DNA from: Thalassobacterium maritimum
GTDB lineage: Bacteria; Verrucomicrobiota; Verrucomicrobiia; Opitutales; Coraliomargaritaceae
Reading direction: 5' to 3'
Length of the DNA: 64,000 bases
NCBI RefSeq assembly: GCF_031127805.1
Contig: NZ_JARXHW010000006.1
Location: 1-64,000 of the forward strand
Position numbers and translations under genes: made by a program. The stretch's first letter is position 1. The number at the start of each line of letters is the position of its first letter. Below are positions 18,306 through 25,905 of this stretch, in pieces. The notes under the pieces are model-generated. The model ran no database searches, was not told where the DNA came from, and saw nothing but the letters and a program-made list of their open reading frames with translations.

Positions 18306-19097
18306 CTAACGTGACCAGCGAATCTCAGCGAAAGCGTTGTGATTATGAATACTCTCTTCATTCACAGAACGCACACGGAACCAGACAATTCTCTCGTCAG
18401 CCATTAACTCAGTAGCGACTCCTCGAACCAGGTCTTCAACAAAGACTGGTTTATCGTAGGCCTGCTCTGTCACAAATTTCTCGTCCGGGCGTTTGAGCAA
18501 TGAATATAAAGGAGCCGAGGCAGAATGCTCCGCAACTCGAATCAATTCTTCAATCCAAACAAAATCCCAAGTGCCATCAGGCTTCTTGCGAGTGCGCACC
18601 TTAATCGCAACACGACTCCGCTGGTTATGCGCACCGTAACTACTGATCTCTTTACTACAGGGACAAAGACTCGTAACGGGCACAATGACTTCCAAGCTGA
18701 AGTCACTTCCGGTGCCGTTCATTTCACCAGAGAAACAACAATCATAGTCCACCAACCCCTCAGACTGAGTCACAGGCGCTTTCTTAATCAAAAAATATGG
18801 AAATGACACATCGATGTGCGTCTGCTCCGCTTCCAAACGCTCTTGCAACTCAGCAAGGATCACGGGAATGGTTCGCATTGTCATGTCACCATGATGACGA
18901 TTGAGAACCTCTACAAAGCGACTCATATGCGTGCCCTTGAAGTGGTGAGGGAGGTCCACCGAAAGCGCAATATTAGCGACGGAGTGTTGCTCCTGATTCT
19001 CCTGATCAAGCACTACGATAGGATAACGGAGGTCTGACACGCCAACGCGATCAATTGGAATTCCACGTGTATCCTCTAAATTTTGAACATCTTTCAT
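18306..19097 (-). CDS. folE2: GTP cyclohydrolase FolE2 (type IB)
   Basis: It converts GTP to 7,8-dihydroneopterin triphosphate, the first step of preQ0 synthesis (also used for folate). The 263-residue protein carries the FolE2 signature VTSLCPCSKEIS at residues 141-152, with C145 and C147, followed by H157 in YGAHNQRS, and the C-terminal ESIHNHNAFAEI. These are active-site and metal-binding positions in this family. It is unrelated in sequence to the zinc enzyme FolE, which is the form found in some other Dpd islands. It follows queE by 6 bp and precedes dpdE by 28 bp, so it is made with both the precursor pathway and the Dpd helicases. Confidence 0.93.
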   Translation of the reverse strand: MKDVQNLEDTRGIPIDRVGVSDLRYPIVVLDQENQEQHSVANIALSVDLPHHFKGTHMSRFVEVLNRHHGDMTMRTIPVILAELQERLEAEQTHIDVSFPYFLIKKAPVTQSEGLVDYDCCFSGEMNGTGSDFSLEVIVPVTSLCPCSKEISSYGAHNQRSRVAIKVRTRKKPDGTWDFVWIEELIRVAEHSASAPLYSLLKRPDEKFVTEQAYDKPVFVEDLVRGVATELMADERIVWFRVRSVNEESIHNHNAFAEIRWSR

Positions 19098-19103
19098 ATA
19101 TAA

Positions 19104-19784
19104 CTAAAATCCTAACTTCTGATTGCCTCCTAGCGGAACGTTTGAGCGCGAACGAGAATCCAGTAAGTCTGCGTGATACAACTTATGCAGTTGATATCCC
19201 GGACGAAACGGAGAACCGTGCGCTTTCGCCCACTCAGTGATTGAACGAAGAATACTAGGGTCATCTCTCTGAGACCATTCGGGGTGAAGCCAGACATGTG
19301 TTGTAGTAATAAATTTGTGAATCGCCTGATTCCAACGGTCAATAGAATTATCACTCTCTACAATGATTTTAATCTCATCCGCACGACGAAGATTCTCCTC
19401 CAGTGGCATTTTCTGCCACTTCGGACTCACTGTCACCCAATCGAAGTCCCCTTGAAGTGGAAAAGCGCCACTCGTTTCAAGATGCACCTTCAAGCCGCGC
19501 TCATGCAAAGCTGTCGTCAGTGAGGTCAGATCATGAATTGCAGGCTCGCCCCCCGTGATCACCACACAGTCTGGATTATGCTTCACAGACATCTCAGCGA
19601 GTTCAATGGGTGATTGCCGCTCAATATCCTTCGGGATGTAATCCGGGTGCCACGTTCCAGCGGAATCGCACCACGGACATTTTACTGGGCACCCAAAAGT
19701 CCGAATAAAGAAGGCAGAACGTCCCATATGAACGCCCTCCCCTTGCCATGTAAAAAAGCTCTCATGGATGGGCAGTTGTTTCAT
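19104..19784 (-). CDS. queE: 7-carboxy-7-deazaguanine synthase QueE
   Basis: This radical SAM enzyme turns 6-carboxy-tetrahydropterin into 7-carboxy-7-deazaguanine, the third step of the preQ0 pathway. The 226-residue length is normal. The N-terminus has the substrate region FTWQGEGVHMGRSAFFIRT, then the iron-sulfur motif C32-X3-C36-X2-C39 (GCPVKCPWCDS). GGEPAIH is the SAM-contacting GGE motif, and the C-terminal PGYQLHKLY is also family-like. The gene is 3 bp from queD and 6 bp from folE2. Its place in the operon argues that its product feeds DNA modification as well as, or instead of, tRNA queuosine. Confidence 0.95.
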   Translation of the reverse strand: MKQLPIHESFFTWQGEGVHMGRSAFFIRTFGCPVKCPWCDSAGTWHPDYIPKDIERQSPIELAEMSVKHNPDCVVITGGEPAIHDLTSLTTALHERGLKVHLETSGAFPLQGDFDWVTVSPKWQKMPLEENLRRADEIKIIVESDNSIDRWNQAIHKFITTTHVWLHPEWSQRDDPSILRSITEWAKAHGSPFRPGYQLHKLYHADLLDSRSRSNVPLGGNQKLGF

Positions 19785-19787
19785 ATA

Positions 19788-20225
19788 TTAGAGTTGAGGA
19801 ATAAACTTCACTGTATTCTTACGGTCTTCAAAAATCTCAATCCCCGAAATCCAGACTCGTTCCCCTTCGTGCTCTCGAACAAGAGCCGAAAACACTTGAT
19901 ATAAATGCTTAGCCAGACCTTCACCTGAAGCACTCTTCACCCAATATGGCTGATAAACACCTGCAGGCGCGGAGTCAAGAATCTGCTTAGCTAAGGGATC
20001 TTCGTCCGAGAAAACGCAGGCATGATCCAGATTATCATCAATATACTTCTTTAAGTATTTCAGTTTGCCAAAATCAACCACAAATCCGTTGGAATCATAC
20101 TCAGAGCAGGCGAAGTCTAATTTAATATCCCAGTTATGCCCATGAATCTGAGAGCAATGCCCCGAGTGCAGATGCTGTCGATGAGCAAATGGTATATCTG
20201 TATAAATTTTAGAACAAGTTATCAT
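19788..20225 (-). CDS. queD: 6-carboxy-5,6,7,8-tetrahydropterin synthase QueD
   Basis: It converts 7,8-dihydroneopterin triphosphate to 6-carboxy-tetrahydropterin, the second step to preQ0. The 145-residue protein belongs to the PTPS family. The catalytic Cys (C24) and zinc ligands are visible in the segment FAHRQHLHSGHCSQIHGHNW: the HGH pair at residues 28-30 plus an upstream His. A conserved DLD-type stretch follows (FVVDFGKLK, then LDHACVF), and the C-terminus has the usual glutamate region. The upstream queC stop is 25 bp away and queE starts 3 bp downstream. Confidence 0.95.
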   Translation of the reverse strand: MITCSKIYTDIPFAHRQHLHSGHCSQIHGHNWDIKLDFACSEYDSNGFVVDFGKLKYLKKYIDDNLDHACVFSDEDPLAKQILDSAPAGVYQPYWVKSASGEGLAKHLYQVFSALVREHEGERVWISGIEIFEDRKNTVKFIPQL

Positions 20226-20250
20226 AGCTAGAGTTTAAGTATAGTTTACA

Positions 20251-20952
20251 TTAAATTCGCCAGTCATTGGCGATCATTTCGTCAACTGTTGGTGCAGTAT
20301 CAGCGTATGGAGTCGGGTCAATCACTCCAGCTAAATGAAAAGCTTCGCGACGCTCCACACATGTGCCACAACGACCACAATGAAGATCTAAGCCCTTATA
20401 GCAGGACCAAGTCTCGTCAAATGGAACTCCAAGCTCCGCACCGCGTTTTGCGACATCCGCCTTAGTCATGGCGACAAACGGACGATCAAGCTTAACCACC
20501 TGCCAATCTGCGAGTTGCATCACATGATCCATCCCTGCTGCAAACTCTTCACGACAATCAGGGTAGATCGCGTGGTCACCACTATGAGCGGCATAGGAGA
20601 CAGTATCCGACTTGGTCGAAATCGCCCAACCAGTCGCCACAGCGAGCAGAATCATATTTCGATTCGGAACGACAGTGACCTTCATATTCCCCTCCGCATA
20701 GTGCCCATCGGGGACTTCTATGTCATCAGAAGTGAGACTGCTACCAGCAAGCAGAGGCGCCAAAGCCGTCAGATCAGCGATACGATGCTCCACTCCGAGT
20801 TTCTCGCAGACAGATTTAGCTAAATCCAACTCCTTCTTATGACGCTGACCATAGTCAATCGAGAGCGCTCGAACCTCAACACCAGCGTCAAGTAAATGAT
20901 ATAAAAGAACGGTAGAATCCATTCCACCAGAGTGTACGAGTATAGTCTTCAT
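20251..20952 (-). CDS. queC: 7-cyano-7-deazaguanine (preQ0) synthase QueC
   Basis: This ATP-dependent enzyme converts 7-carboxy-7-deazaguanine to preQ0, the base that DpdA-type transglycosylases place in DNA. The 233-residue protein has the PP-loop SGGMDS at residues 8-13, the substrate motif VPNRNM at 95-100, and four zinc cysteines C184, C192, C195 and C198 (CYKGLDLHCGRCGTC). It is the first gene of the operon: upstream there are about 200 bp of non-coding DNA with a C10 tract. No queF, the gene needed to reduce preQ0 for queuosine, lies in the window, which fits a dedicated preQ0 supply for DNA. Confidence 0.96.
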   Translation of the reverse strand: MKTILVHSGGMDSTVLLYHLLDAGVEVRALSIDYGQRHKKELDLAKSVCEKLGVEHRIADLTALAPLLAGSSLTSDDIEVPDGHYAEGNMKVTVVPNRNMILLAVATGWAISTKSDTVSYAAHSGDHAIYPDCREEFAAGMDHVMQLADWQVVKLDRPFVAMTKADVAKRGAELGVPFDETWSCYKGLDLHCGRCGTCVERREAFHLAGVIDPTPYADTAPTVDEMIANDWRI

Positions 20953-21090
20953 ATTTAAGTAAAATGATTATTAGAATATTCAACTGACATCCAGCAGATA
21001 TTACAAAAGTTAAGGGCCAATTTACAGCATGCCGTAGGCCATTAACAGTCCGAAAGGTGTTTTAATCGAAATGAGCAATTTCAAGCATCG

Positions 21091-21100
21091 CCCCCCCCCC
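21091..21100. repeat. Homopolymer tract of ten C in the operon leader
   Basis: Ten consecutive C on the plus strand (ten G in the sense of the operon) lie about 140 bp upstream of the queC start, between it and the broken gene. Tracts of this length are prone to slippage and, when placed in a promoter or leader, can vary expression. I could not identify convincing -10 and -35 boxes or a preQ1 riboswitch around it, so its role is open. Confidence 0.9.
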
Positions 21101-21150
21101 AGTTTAAGAGCCTAATTCTAGATGGAGTCAGGGTCCCCATGCAGAGGAAT

Positions 21151-21969
21151 TTATTCCAACTTGGATAAGAACTCTTTCCCTACAGCAATTAAAGCATCCA
21201 ATTCCAAGATCTCACGCATGTCGACATCAGCCTCGCGATAGGTCTGGCCTTTTTCTTTTTGCGATAACTTGTGCCATGAGATCCAAGTGGTTCAGTATCG
21301 AAAGGATACGAGCCAAAAAATAATATTTGGATAATATGGTTCCATTACTATCCGAAAAAACGGTGGGAGTTTCAGCAAATAATCGCCAGTTGAATTAGAG
21401 ACTTGGAAACATGTATCGTCATTAGGAAAAATCTTAAGGTGTAGGTCATGCTCAAGCAACTCGTGGCAAAGATTTTCATCACCATCAGCCCATTCCATTT
21501 TAAGAGTATGACGCTGAATATCAGACAAAGCATATTTCTGGCTCAAGTATTCAATATATTCCTCCTCCCCATCATGAATGTCATAATCAATCGAAGCTTC
21601 AAATAATATACGTATGCTAAGGCCAATATTGTATAGCTGCTTAAACATATTCTCGTGTAGCGCACGCAGTATTGTTGGACCATCATCAAAAAGAGTCTTA
21701 CTTGAATCAATCGGAGCAATTGCTTTCAATAAGCGAACAGACGTCCCAATAGCTAGAGAAATTAGCTTTGCACCTTTCTACAATTCATCTGCCTCCTCGT
21801 CAGGGCCTGAAGCCATACGCTTCGTAAAATCTGCTGCTGACGGACAGTCACCGACATCGTCACCATCTGAAGTAAGTAGTTCGAGCAAGTATCCAGAATA
21901 ATGTCGATAAGCACCAGCAGCGTCAATTTGGGCTATAAGTTCATGAAACGTAAGTTCTTTTATCGGCAT
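21151..21969 (-). pseudogene. Broken gene of unknown function with two in-frame stops
   Basis: One reading frame runs from the ATG at 21969 to a TAA at 21151-21153 (273 codons), interrupted only by a TAG at 21778-21780 and a TGA at 21292-21294. No frame shift separates the pieces. The segments start MPIKELTFHELIAQIDAAGA, continue after the TAG with KGAKLISLAIGTSVRLLKAI, and after the TGA with TTWISWHKLSQKEKGQTYRE. The whole would be an acidic protein of about 270 residues that I do not recognise. Its 5' end lies 36 bp from the divergent metallopeptidase gene. The simplest reading is a decayed gene with two nonsense changes. The pieces could instead be separate short genes, but the second lacks an ATG near its start and the third has none until late. 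Confidence 0.55.
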
Positions 21970-22005
21970 GCCCGAAAACTACAACGATGCGATCCTCTAC
22001 TCAGA

Positions 22006-22695
22006 ATGAGTCTGGACTTCGAATACAGCATCCAACGATCCGCGAAACGGAAGCGCCTGACCATCACCGTCGAGCGCGACCGAACCGTCGTCGTCCATGC
22101 GCCCACGAGTGTGAGCGAAACCAAGATCGAAGAGATCCTGCTAGCCAAGCAGCGCTGGATACGGGACAAAATAAATCACACTCAAAAATATACAGCAGCG
22201 ATCCATCCTCCCGGGAAAGAGATCGTGAATGGAGAGTCGGCCCTCTACCTAGGGCGTCATTATCAGATCGAGCTGATCCCCGAGAAAGAGAAGACCATCC
22301 GCTTCGAGCAGAAGTTTCTAATCCCCGCCTGGCTGGCCTCCGGACGGCGCACAGTGCTACGCTCATGGTATAAAGAACGGGCGGAAGAGAAGATCCTCCC
22401 CAAAGTCGAGAAATTCGCCCAGCAGCTAGGAGTCAACTATGGCAAGGCCCGTCTAATCGACGACCTCTATCGCTGGGGCTCCTGCACGCCCAACGACAAC
22501 CTACATTTCAATTGGCGGCTGATTAAGGCCCCGGTCTATGTGATCGACTATGTGATCATCCACGAACTCGCCCACCTACGAGAGTCTAACCACACTCCTC
22601 GCTTCTGGAGCATCGTGCATTCCCAATGCCCAAAGATGGACAAGGCCAAACAGTGGCTCAAAGAGCACGGGCAAATTCTGGAGGAAGAAGTTTAA
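22006..22695 (+). CDS. YgjP-type (DUF45) M48 family metallopeptidase
   Basis: This is a 229-residue putative zinc peptidase. The family signature is clear: an N-terminal beta domain (RKRLTITVERDRTVVVHAP), then RWGSCTPNDNLHFNWRLIKA, the zinc motif HELAH at residues 186-190, and NHTPRFW with the third ligand His. I chose the ATG at 22006. The frame is open to 21901, but that part overlaps the broken gene and is not family-like. Genes of this family are often found beside type I restriction genes; here it sits near the dpd island. Codon use looks richer in G and C than in the island. Confidence 0.85.
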   Translation: MSLDFEYSIQRSAKRKRLTITVERDRTVVVHAPTSVSETKIEEILLAKQRWIRDKINHTQKYTAAIHPPGKEIVNGESALYLGRHYQIELIPEKEKTIRFEQKFLIPAWLASGRRTVLRSWYKERAEEKILPKVEKFAQQLGVNYGKARLIDDLYRWGSCTPNDNLHFNWRLIKAPVYVIDYVIIHELAHLRESNHTPRFWSIVHSQCPKMDKAKQWLKEHGQILEEEV

Positions 22696-22708
22696 GCGCT
22701 ACTACGCT

Positions 22709-22729
22709 GGCTGCGCCATGCGTCGCTCG
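22709..22729 (+). repeat. 21-bp direct repeat, copy 1
   Basis: The sequence GGCTGCGCCATGCGTCGCTCG occurs here and again identically at 22884-22904, both in the non-coding stretch between the metallopeptidase gene and the integrative element. Each copy is preceded by CGCTACT. The surrounding text (CTCGACTAGCGAAGG) has the look of an intergenic repeat family scattered in a genome. The stretch 22696-23069 otherwise holds the left attachment site, a tRNA-like remnant and the integrase arm sites. Confidence 0.7.
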
Positions 22730-22883
22730 ACTAGTCCGCCATAGCTCGACTAGCGAAGGAGAAAGAGCGAGTCCCCAATCTTAGCCTTTTTGACCAAAAT
22801 GAAGCCGTAACTTAATTCTAAAGTCGCGCCCCGCTTCGTTCTGCGAACTACGCAGGGCATGCTTCCATCTGTGTCGCTACTTT

Positions 22884-22904
22884 GGCTGCGCCATGCGTCG
22901 CTCG
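22884..22904 (+). repeat. 21-bp direct repeat, copy 2
   Basis: This is an identical copy of the 21-bp unit at 22709-22729, placed 11 bp before the left attachment repeat of the integrative element. Confidence 0.7.
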
Positions 22905-22915
22905 CAGGGCGAAGC

Positions 22916-22992
<77 letters not shown>

Positions 22993-23036
22993 ATAAACAA
23001 TACAACTGTGATTTTAAAAACTTTAATGATTTACAT

Positions 23037-23063
23037 GCAGGTATGTAAGTAGTATGTAAGAAA
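23037..23063 (+). promoter_or_regulatory. Left arm-type integrase binding repeat
   Basis: These 27 bp are repeated with one mismatch at 27874-27900, just inside the other end of the element. Each contains two copies of TATGTAAG spaced 11 bp apart. This is the layout of arm-type sites bound by tyrosine recombinases. The copy here ends 6 bp before the integrase ATG, so binding could also repress the integrase promoter. Confidence 0.7.
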
Positions 23064-23069
23064 GTCGAA

Positions 23070-24272
23070 ATGGCTTACTTACGAAAACTCCCAAATTGCA
23101 AAAATTGGATTGCTTGCTTTCTCGATAAAGATGGAAAGCTAAGGAACCGCAGCACGAAGATTCCCGACGCGGGAAGTTCAAAAGATCGAGCCGATGCAAA
23201 GCGACGCGCTCAAAAGATGGCTGAACTATTCGAGCGAGCTGCACGCGGGGAACTGCAACGGGAAGCCGAGATTAAAGAGACCTTCAATGAATTGCTAGTG
23301 CTTGGCGGTTCCGCTCCCGTGGAATCTTTGACCGCAAAAGCCTTTTTCGCTTCATGGATTGAGCGAGCCGAGAAGTCAGGGAAGCCCGAAACGACAATGC
23401 AACGCTACCGCCAAGTTTCCCGCGATTTCGTCAACAGCTTAGGCGACCGCTCAGAAGCACCATTTGAGCAAATCACAGCGGGAGACGCTCAGTCATATAT
23501 CGACGGACTCGCCGCGAAAGGACTCGCCAAGAAAACAATCACCAACAGCTTGAAGATTCTAAGAATCCCATTCGCTGAACAATGCCGACTAGGAAAGCTT
23601 TCCTTCAATCCAGCCGCCGCCGCCAAGCCTTCCGAGACAGCACGCGGAAGCATGGAGAAAGCCCCCTTTGAACCCGAGCAAATAGGGGCACTGCTGAAAG
23701 CCTGCAAAAGCATAGAGCTGGGGAATGAGTGGATAACTGCTATCCACTTTGCCTATTACTGTGCTATGCGTCTTGCCGATGCTACCCGTATGACGTGGGA
23801 AGCAATCGACTTTCAAAAGAATACAATCAGCTTTGTGCCGCAGAAAACGCGCAAGAAAAATCCTGCACCGATCGAACTGCCATTGCACCCCGCGCTTCAA
23901 GACCACCTCTTAAAGCTGTCATTGCCAGATGATCCCGCCACTTGCATCACTCCCGAGTTGCACGCATGGAAGCCAGCCGACCGGAGCCGTTTCTTCTCAT
24001 ACAAGCTCATGCCACTTGCAGGAATTGACCAGAAGCGCACAGGGCCAGCATTAGACAAAGACTCTAAGGATAAAGGCCGAGGCGTTTCAAAGCTCAGTTT
24101 TCACAGCTTCAGGCACTCACTTGCAAGCCACCTTGCCGCCGCCGGAGTAGCTCCCGAGCTCCGCATGAAGATCACTTCACACAGCGACGAAAAAGTTCAC
24201 AAAGGCTATTCACACTTAGAGACCGAGACTTTACGCGACGGACTAAGTAAACTGCCCTCAATTGAGTTCTAA
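23070..24272 (+). CDS. int: Tyrosine recombinase (integrase)
   Basis: This is a 400-residue site-specific recombinase that would insert and excise the element at tRNA-Gly. The N-terminal 60 residues may form an arm-binding domain, residues 85-185 a SAM-like core-binding domain, and 195-400 the catalytic domain. Visible catalytic residues are R234 (CAMRLAD), H345 and R348 (HSFRH), H371 (SHSD) and nucleophile Y380 (HKGYSH). A Lys near 259-262 completes the set. The ATG at 23070 immediately follows the arm-type repeats. The stop shares one base with the next gene (TAATG), so the two are probably co-translated. No frame damage is seen, so the element may still be mobile. Confidence 0.93.
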   Translation: MAYLRKLPNCKNWIACFLDKDGKLRNRSTKIPDAGSSKDRADAKRRAQKMAELFERAARGELQREAEIKETFNELLVLGGSAPVESLTAKAFFASWIERAEKSGKPETTMQRYRQVSRDFVNSLGDRSEAPFEQITAGDAQSYIDGLAAKGLAKKTITNSLKILRIPFAEQCRLGKLSFNPAAAAKPSETARGSMEKAPFEPEQIGALLKACKSIELGNEWITAIHFAYYCAMRLADATRMTWEAIDFQKNTISFVPQKTRKKNPAPIELPLHPALQDHLLKLSLPDDPATCITPELHAWKPADRSRFFSYKLMPLAGIDQKRTGPALDKDSKDKGRGVSKLSFHSFRHSLASHLAAAGVAPELRMKITSHSDEKVHKGYSHLETETLRDGLSKLPSIEF

Positions 24273-24934
24273 TGCCGAGAAAAATGACAGACCAAAACTC
24301 GGAAGGATGGCTTGAAGAGATTAGACGATTTGAGGAAATCTTCGGGCCTCGGATTTATTTAGATCAAAAAAGTTCCGTTACAGCCGAGAAAGGCACGCGA
24401 TCCTTTTTCCAGCTTACAAAAGAAGAAAATGGCGTAGGTGTAAAAACAGTAAGCGACACCATACAGGGAGCGACGATGAAACCCTTTTTAATTTATGGCC
24501 TAATCCCATTGCTTGCCACTCGGAGCGTTAATTTCCGTAAGCTTTGGGCAGACATACCAAGCGCAATCAAAACGCGCTATCAAGTGCAAGGGCTTCCCTT
24601 TACAACACAAGTGAATGACCGCAACTTCTTTAGTGCCGCCCTATGGCCTGAAGAAGCTCTCGATCAGTCGAAATCCTTACTAGGTCATTGCATGGCTATC
24701 TCACCCGATTGGACACTTGCTTGCCTATCTGAAATTCGTGCCACCTACTCAAGACGCTTAGACTTTATGCCTGAACTTTTTATGATGGGATTCAGGCGTT
24801 CCGAGATGTTTTCTAATGATGAACTTGGGGAATTGCTTGGCAAAATGTATCCGTCTCGCTGGGCTTCTGTGGATGTTAGGGAGCGCAGGAAAGAGCTTCG
24901 AGCTAAACTTCAAAGAATAATAAAGGGGAAATAG
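24272..24934 (+). CDS. Hypothetical protein of the integrative element
   Basis: This is a 220-residue protein with no signal peptide or clear membrane segment. It starts in a TAATG overlap with the integrase stop, which suggests linked expression. It has a basic C-terminus (RRKELRAKLQRIIKGK) that could bind nucleic acid and a hydrophobic stretch around residues 70-85. I see no catalytic motif and do not recognise the family. Its tie to the integrase suggests a role in recombination control or maintenance, but that is inference from position only. Confidence 0.7.
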   Translation: MPRKMTDQNSEGWLEEIRRFEEIFGPRIYLDQKSSVTAEKGTRSFFQLTKEENGVGVKTVSDTIQGATMKPFLIYGLIPLLATRSVNFRKLWADIPSAIKTRYQVQGLPFTTQVNDRNFFSAALWPEEALDQSKSLLGHCMAISPDWTLACLSEIRATYSRRLDFMPELFMMGFRRSEMFSNDELGELLGKMYPSRWASVDVRERRKELRAKLQRIIKGK

Positions 24935-24953
24935 GCAAAAAAAATCCCCTTTA
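24921..24953 (+). terminator. Possible terminator hairpin after the integrase pair
   Basis: A perfect 9-bp stem, TAAAGGGGA with TCCCCTTTA, encloses a 15-nt A-rich loop and overlaps the end of the upstream gene. There is no T run after it on the plus strand, so it is a weak terminator or an RNA-stabilising hairpin. Confidence 0.3.
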
Positions 24954-24995
24954 CGTTAGGTATACAAGAAAGAAGCACCATGCTTTATTAAGAGC

Positions 24996-25238
24996 ATGGA
25001 AACAATACAAGACACCCAAACACCCACCGCGCCACGGTGGATTCGACTACCGCAGGCCGGTAAGACTTGCGAGCATACAGGGCTTAAGCGCGGGCAGTTG
25101 CTGAAGCTATCAAGCAACCGTGAGAACGGGATTCGCGTTTGCCATTTGAGGGAAGCGGGAGCCAAGCGGGGAACTAGATTGATAGAGCTAAACAGCTTAT
25201 TCGCATTCATTGACGCACGCGCCGGATTCTCTGAATGA
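24996..25238 (+). CDS. Small excisionase-like DNA-binding protein
   Basis: This is an 80-residue basic protein. The segment RWIRLPQAGKTCEHTGLKRG, followed by QLLKLSSNRENGIRVCHLRE and ending in TRLIELNSLFAFID, has the order seen in AlpA/excisionase-type winged-helix proteins: a helix-turn-helix, a wing with basic residues, and a short C-terminal helix that often says where the protein starts to contact DNA. Size and position beside the integrase fit a recombination directionality factor. It could instead be a regulator of the replication genes downstream. The resemblance is by eye only. Confidence 0.6.
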   Translation: METIQDTQTPTAPRWIRLPQAGKTCEHTGLKRGQLLKLSSNRENGIRVCHLREAGAKRGTRLIELNSLFAFIDARAGFSE

Positions 25239-25276
25239 ACCTGAAATGTCGCAGCTATGTCACGCCCCCCAAAGAA

Positions 25277-25305
25277 AACGGCCGTGCTGACTAGGCACGA
25301 CCGTT
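25277..25305 (-). terminator. Hairpin between the excisionase-like gene and the replication genes
   Basis: An 11-bp stem with one mismatch (AACGGCCGTGC with GCACGACCGTT) encloses a 7-nt loop. On the minus strand the stem is followed by TTTTC, so it is more terminator-like leftward; on the plus strand it is followed by AAAA. It may insulate the two gene groups or act in the leader of the downstream gene. Confidence 0.4.
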
Positions 25306-25317
25306 AAAACTCTACTA

Positions 25318-25905
25318 ATGGACTTACAAAATAATACAGAAAAGCCCGAAGGGGCAAGTAAAAACCGTATTCATAAATCAAATACACAATGGCGTGGAAC
25401 TTCGCCAAACGCTGAAAGGCCATATTGCTGGGCGTCCGAGGTTGCACTCAGGCGAGTTGTCGAGGTCGCAGAACACCAAGGTTTAGCGGTTTACATTGCT
25501 TTATGCAGGTTAGAGACTCGCACACCTACGGATAAAAAGAGAATGTTCTATGCTTCACTGGCAGAAATTGGACAGCTTTCAGGGCTCTCATCAAGGCGAG
25601 TATCACGTTACATCGACGCCCTATGTCGAGCGCGGCTAATAGTCCAAATCAAGCCCACTGGAAAAGCTAAGGTTCTGCACCAAGCGTGCATGTATTCAAT
25701 CCTTTCAAGACAGGACAAGGCGTCCACTTCAGAAGGGACAGTGCGTCCACTTCGGAGAGGACAAAAACCTATACAGAAAACGTCCATTAATAAAGAGTCT
25801 CATGCCCTAAAGGGGCATGAGGAATCTATTCCGCACTCCGGGCGGTCAGACTCTATCGAGTCTTCTGCCCAAAGCGGAACAGAGACGGAGGTTTCCACAT
25901 GGTAA
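25318..25905 (+). CDS. Winged-helix protein, probable replication or regulatory protein of the element
   Basis: This is a 195-residue protein. Residues 35-125 look like a winged helix: a helix VALRRVVEVAEHQGLAVYIA, then LAEIGQLSGLSSRRVSRYID with the recognition helix, then the wing LIVQIKPTGKAKVL. The C-terminal 60 residues are polar and probably disordered. The stop overlaps the start of the AAA+ ATPase gene by 7 bp. In small phages and satellites a winged-helix protein followed by a DnaC-like ATPase is a common replication module, the first binding the origin and the second loading helicase. That function is inferred. Confidence 0.65.
   Translation: MDLQNNTEKPEGASKNRIHKSNTQWRGTSPNAERPYCWASEVALRRVVEVAEHQGLAVYIALCRLETRTPTDKKRMFYASLAEIGQLSGLSSRRVSRYIDALCRARLIVQIKPTGKAKVLHQACMYSILSRQDKASTSEGTVRPLRRGQKPIQKTSINKESHALKGHEESIPHSGRSDSIESSAQSGTETEVSTW

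Noticed and set aside
20953..21150. preQ1 riboswitch upstream of queC
   Set aside because: The leader lacks the short stem with the C-rich, A-rich tail of known preQ1 riboswitches, and no pseudoknot can be drawn by eye.
21292..21969. Two separate small genes at 21292-21729 and 21778-21969
   Set aside because: Both lie in one frame with a third open piece downstream; the middle one would need a TTG start. A single broken gene is simpler.
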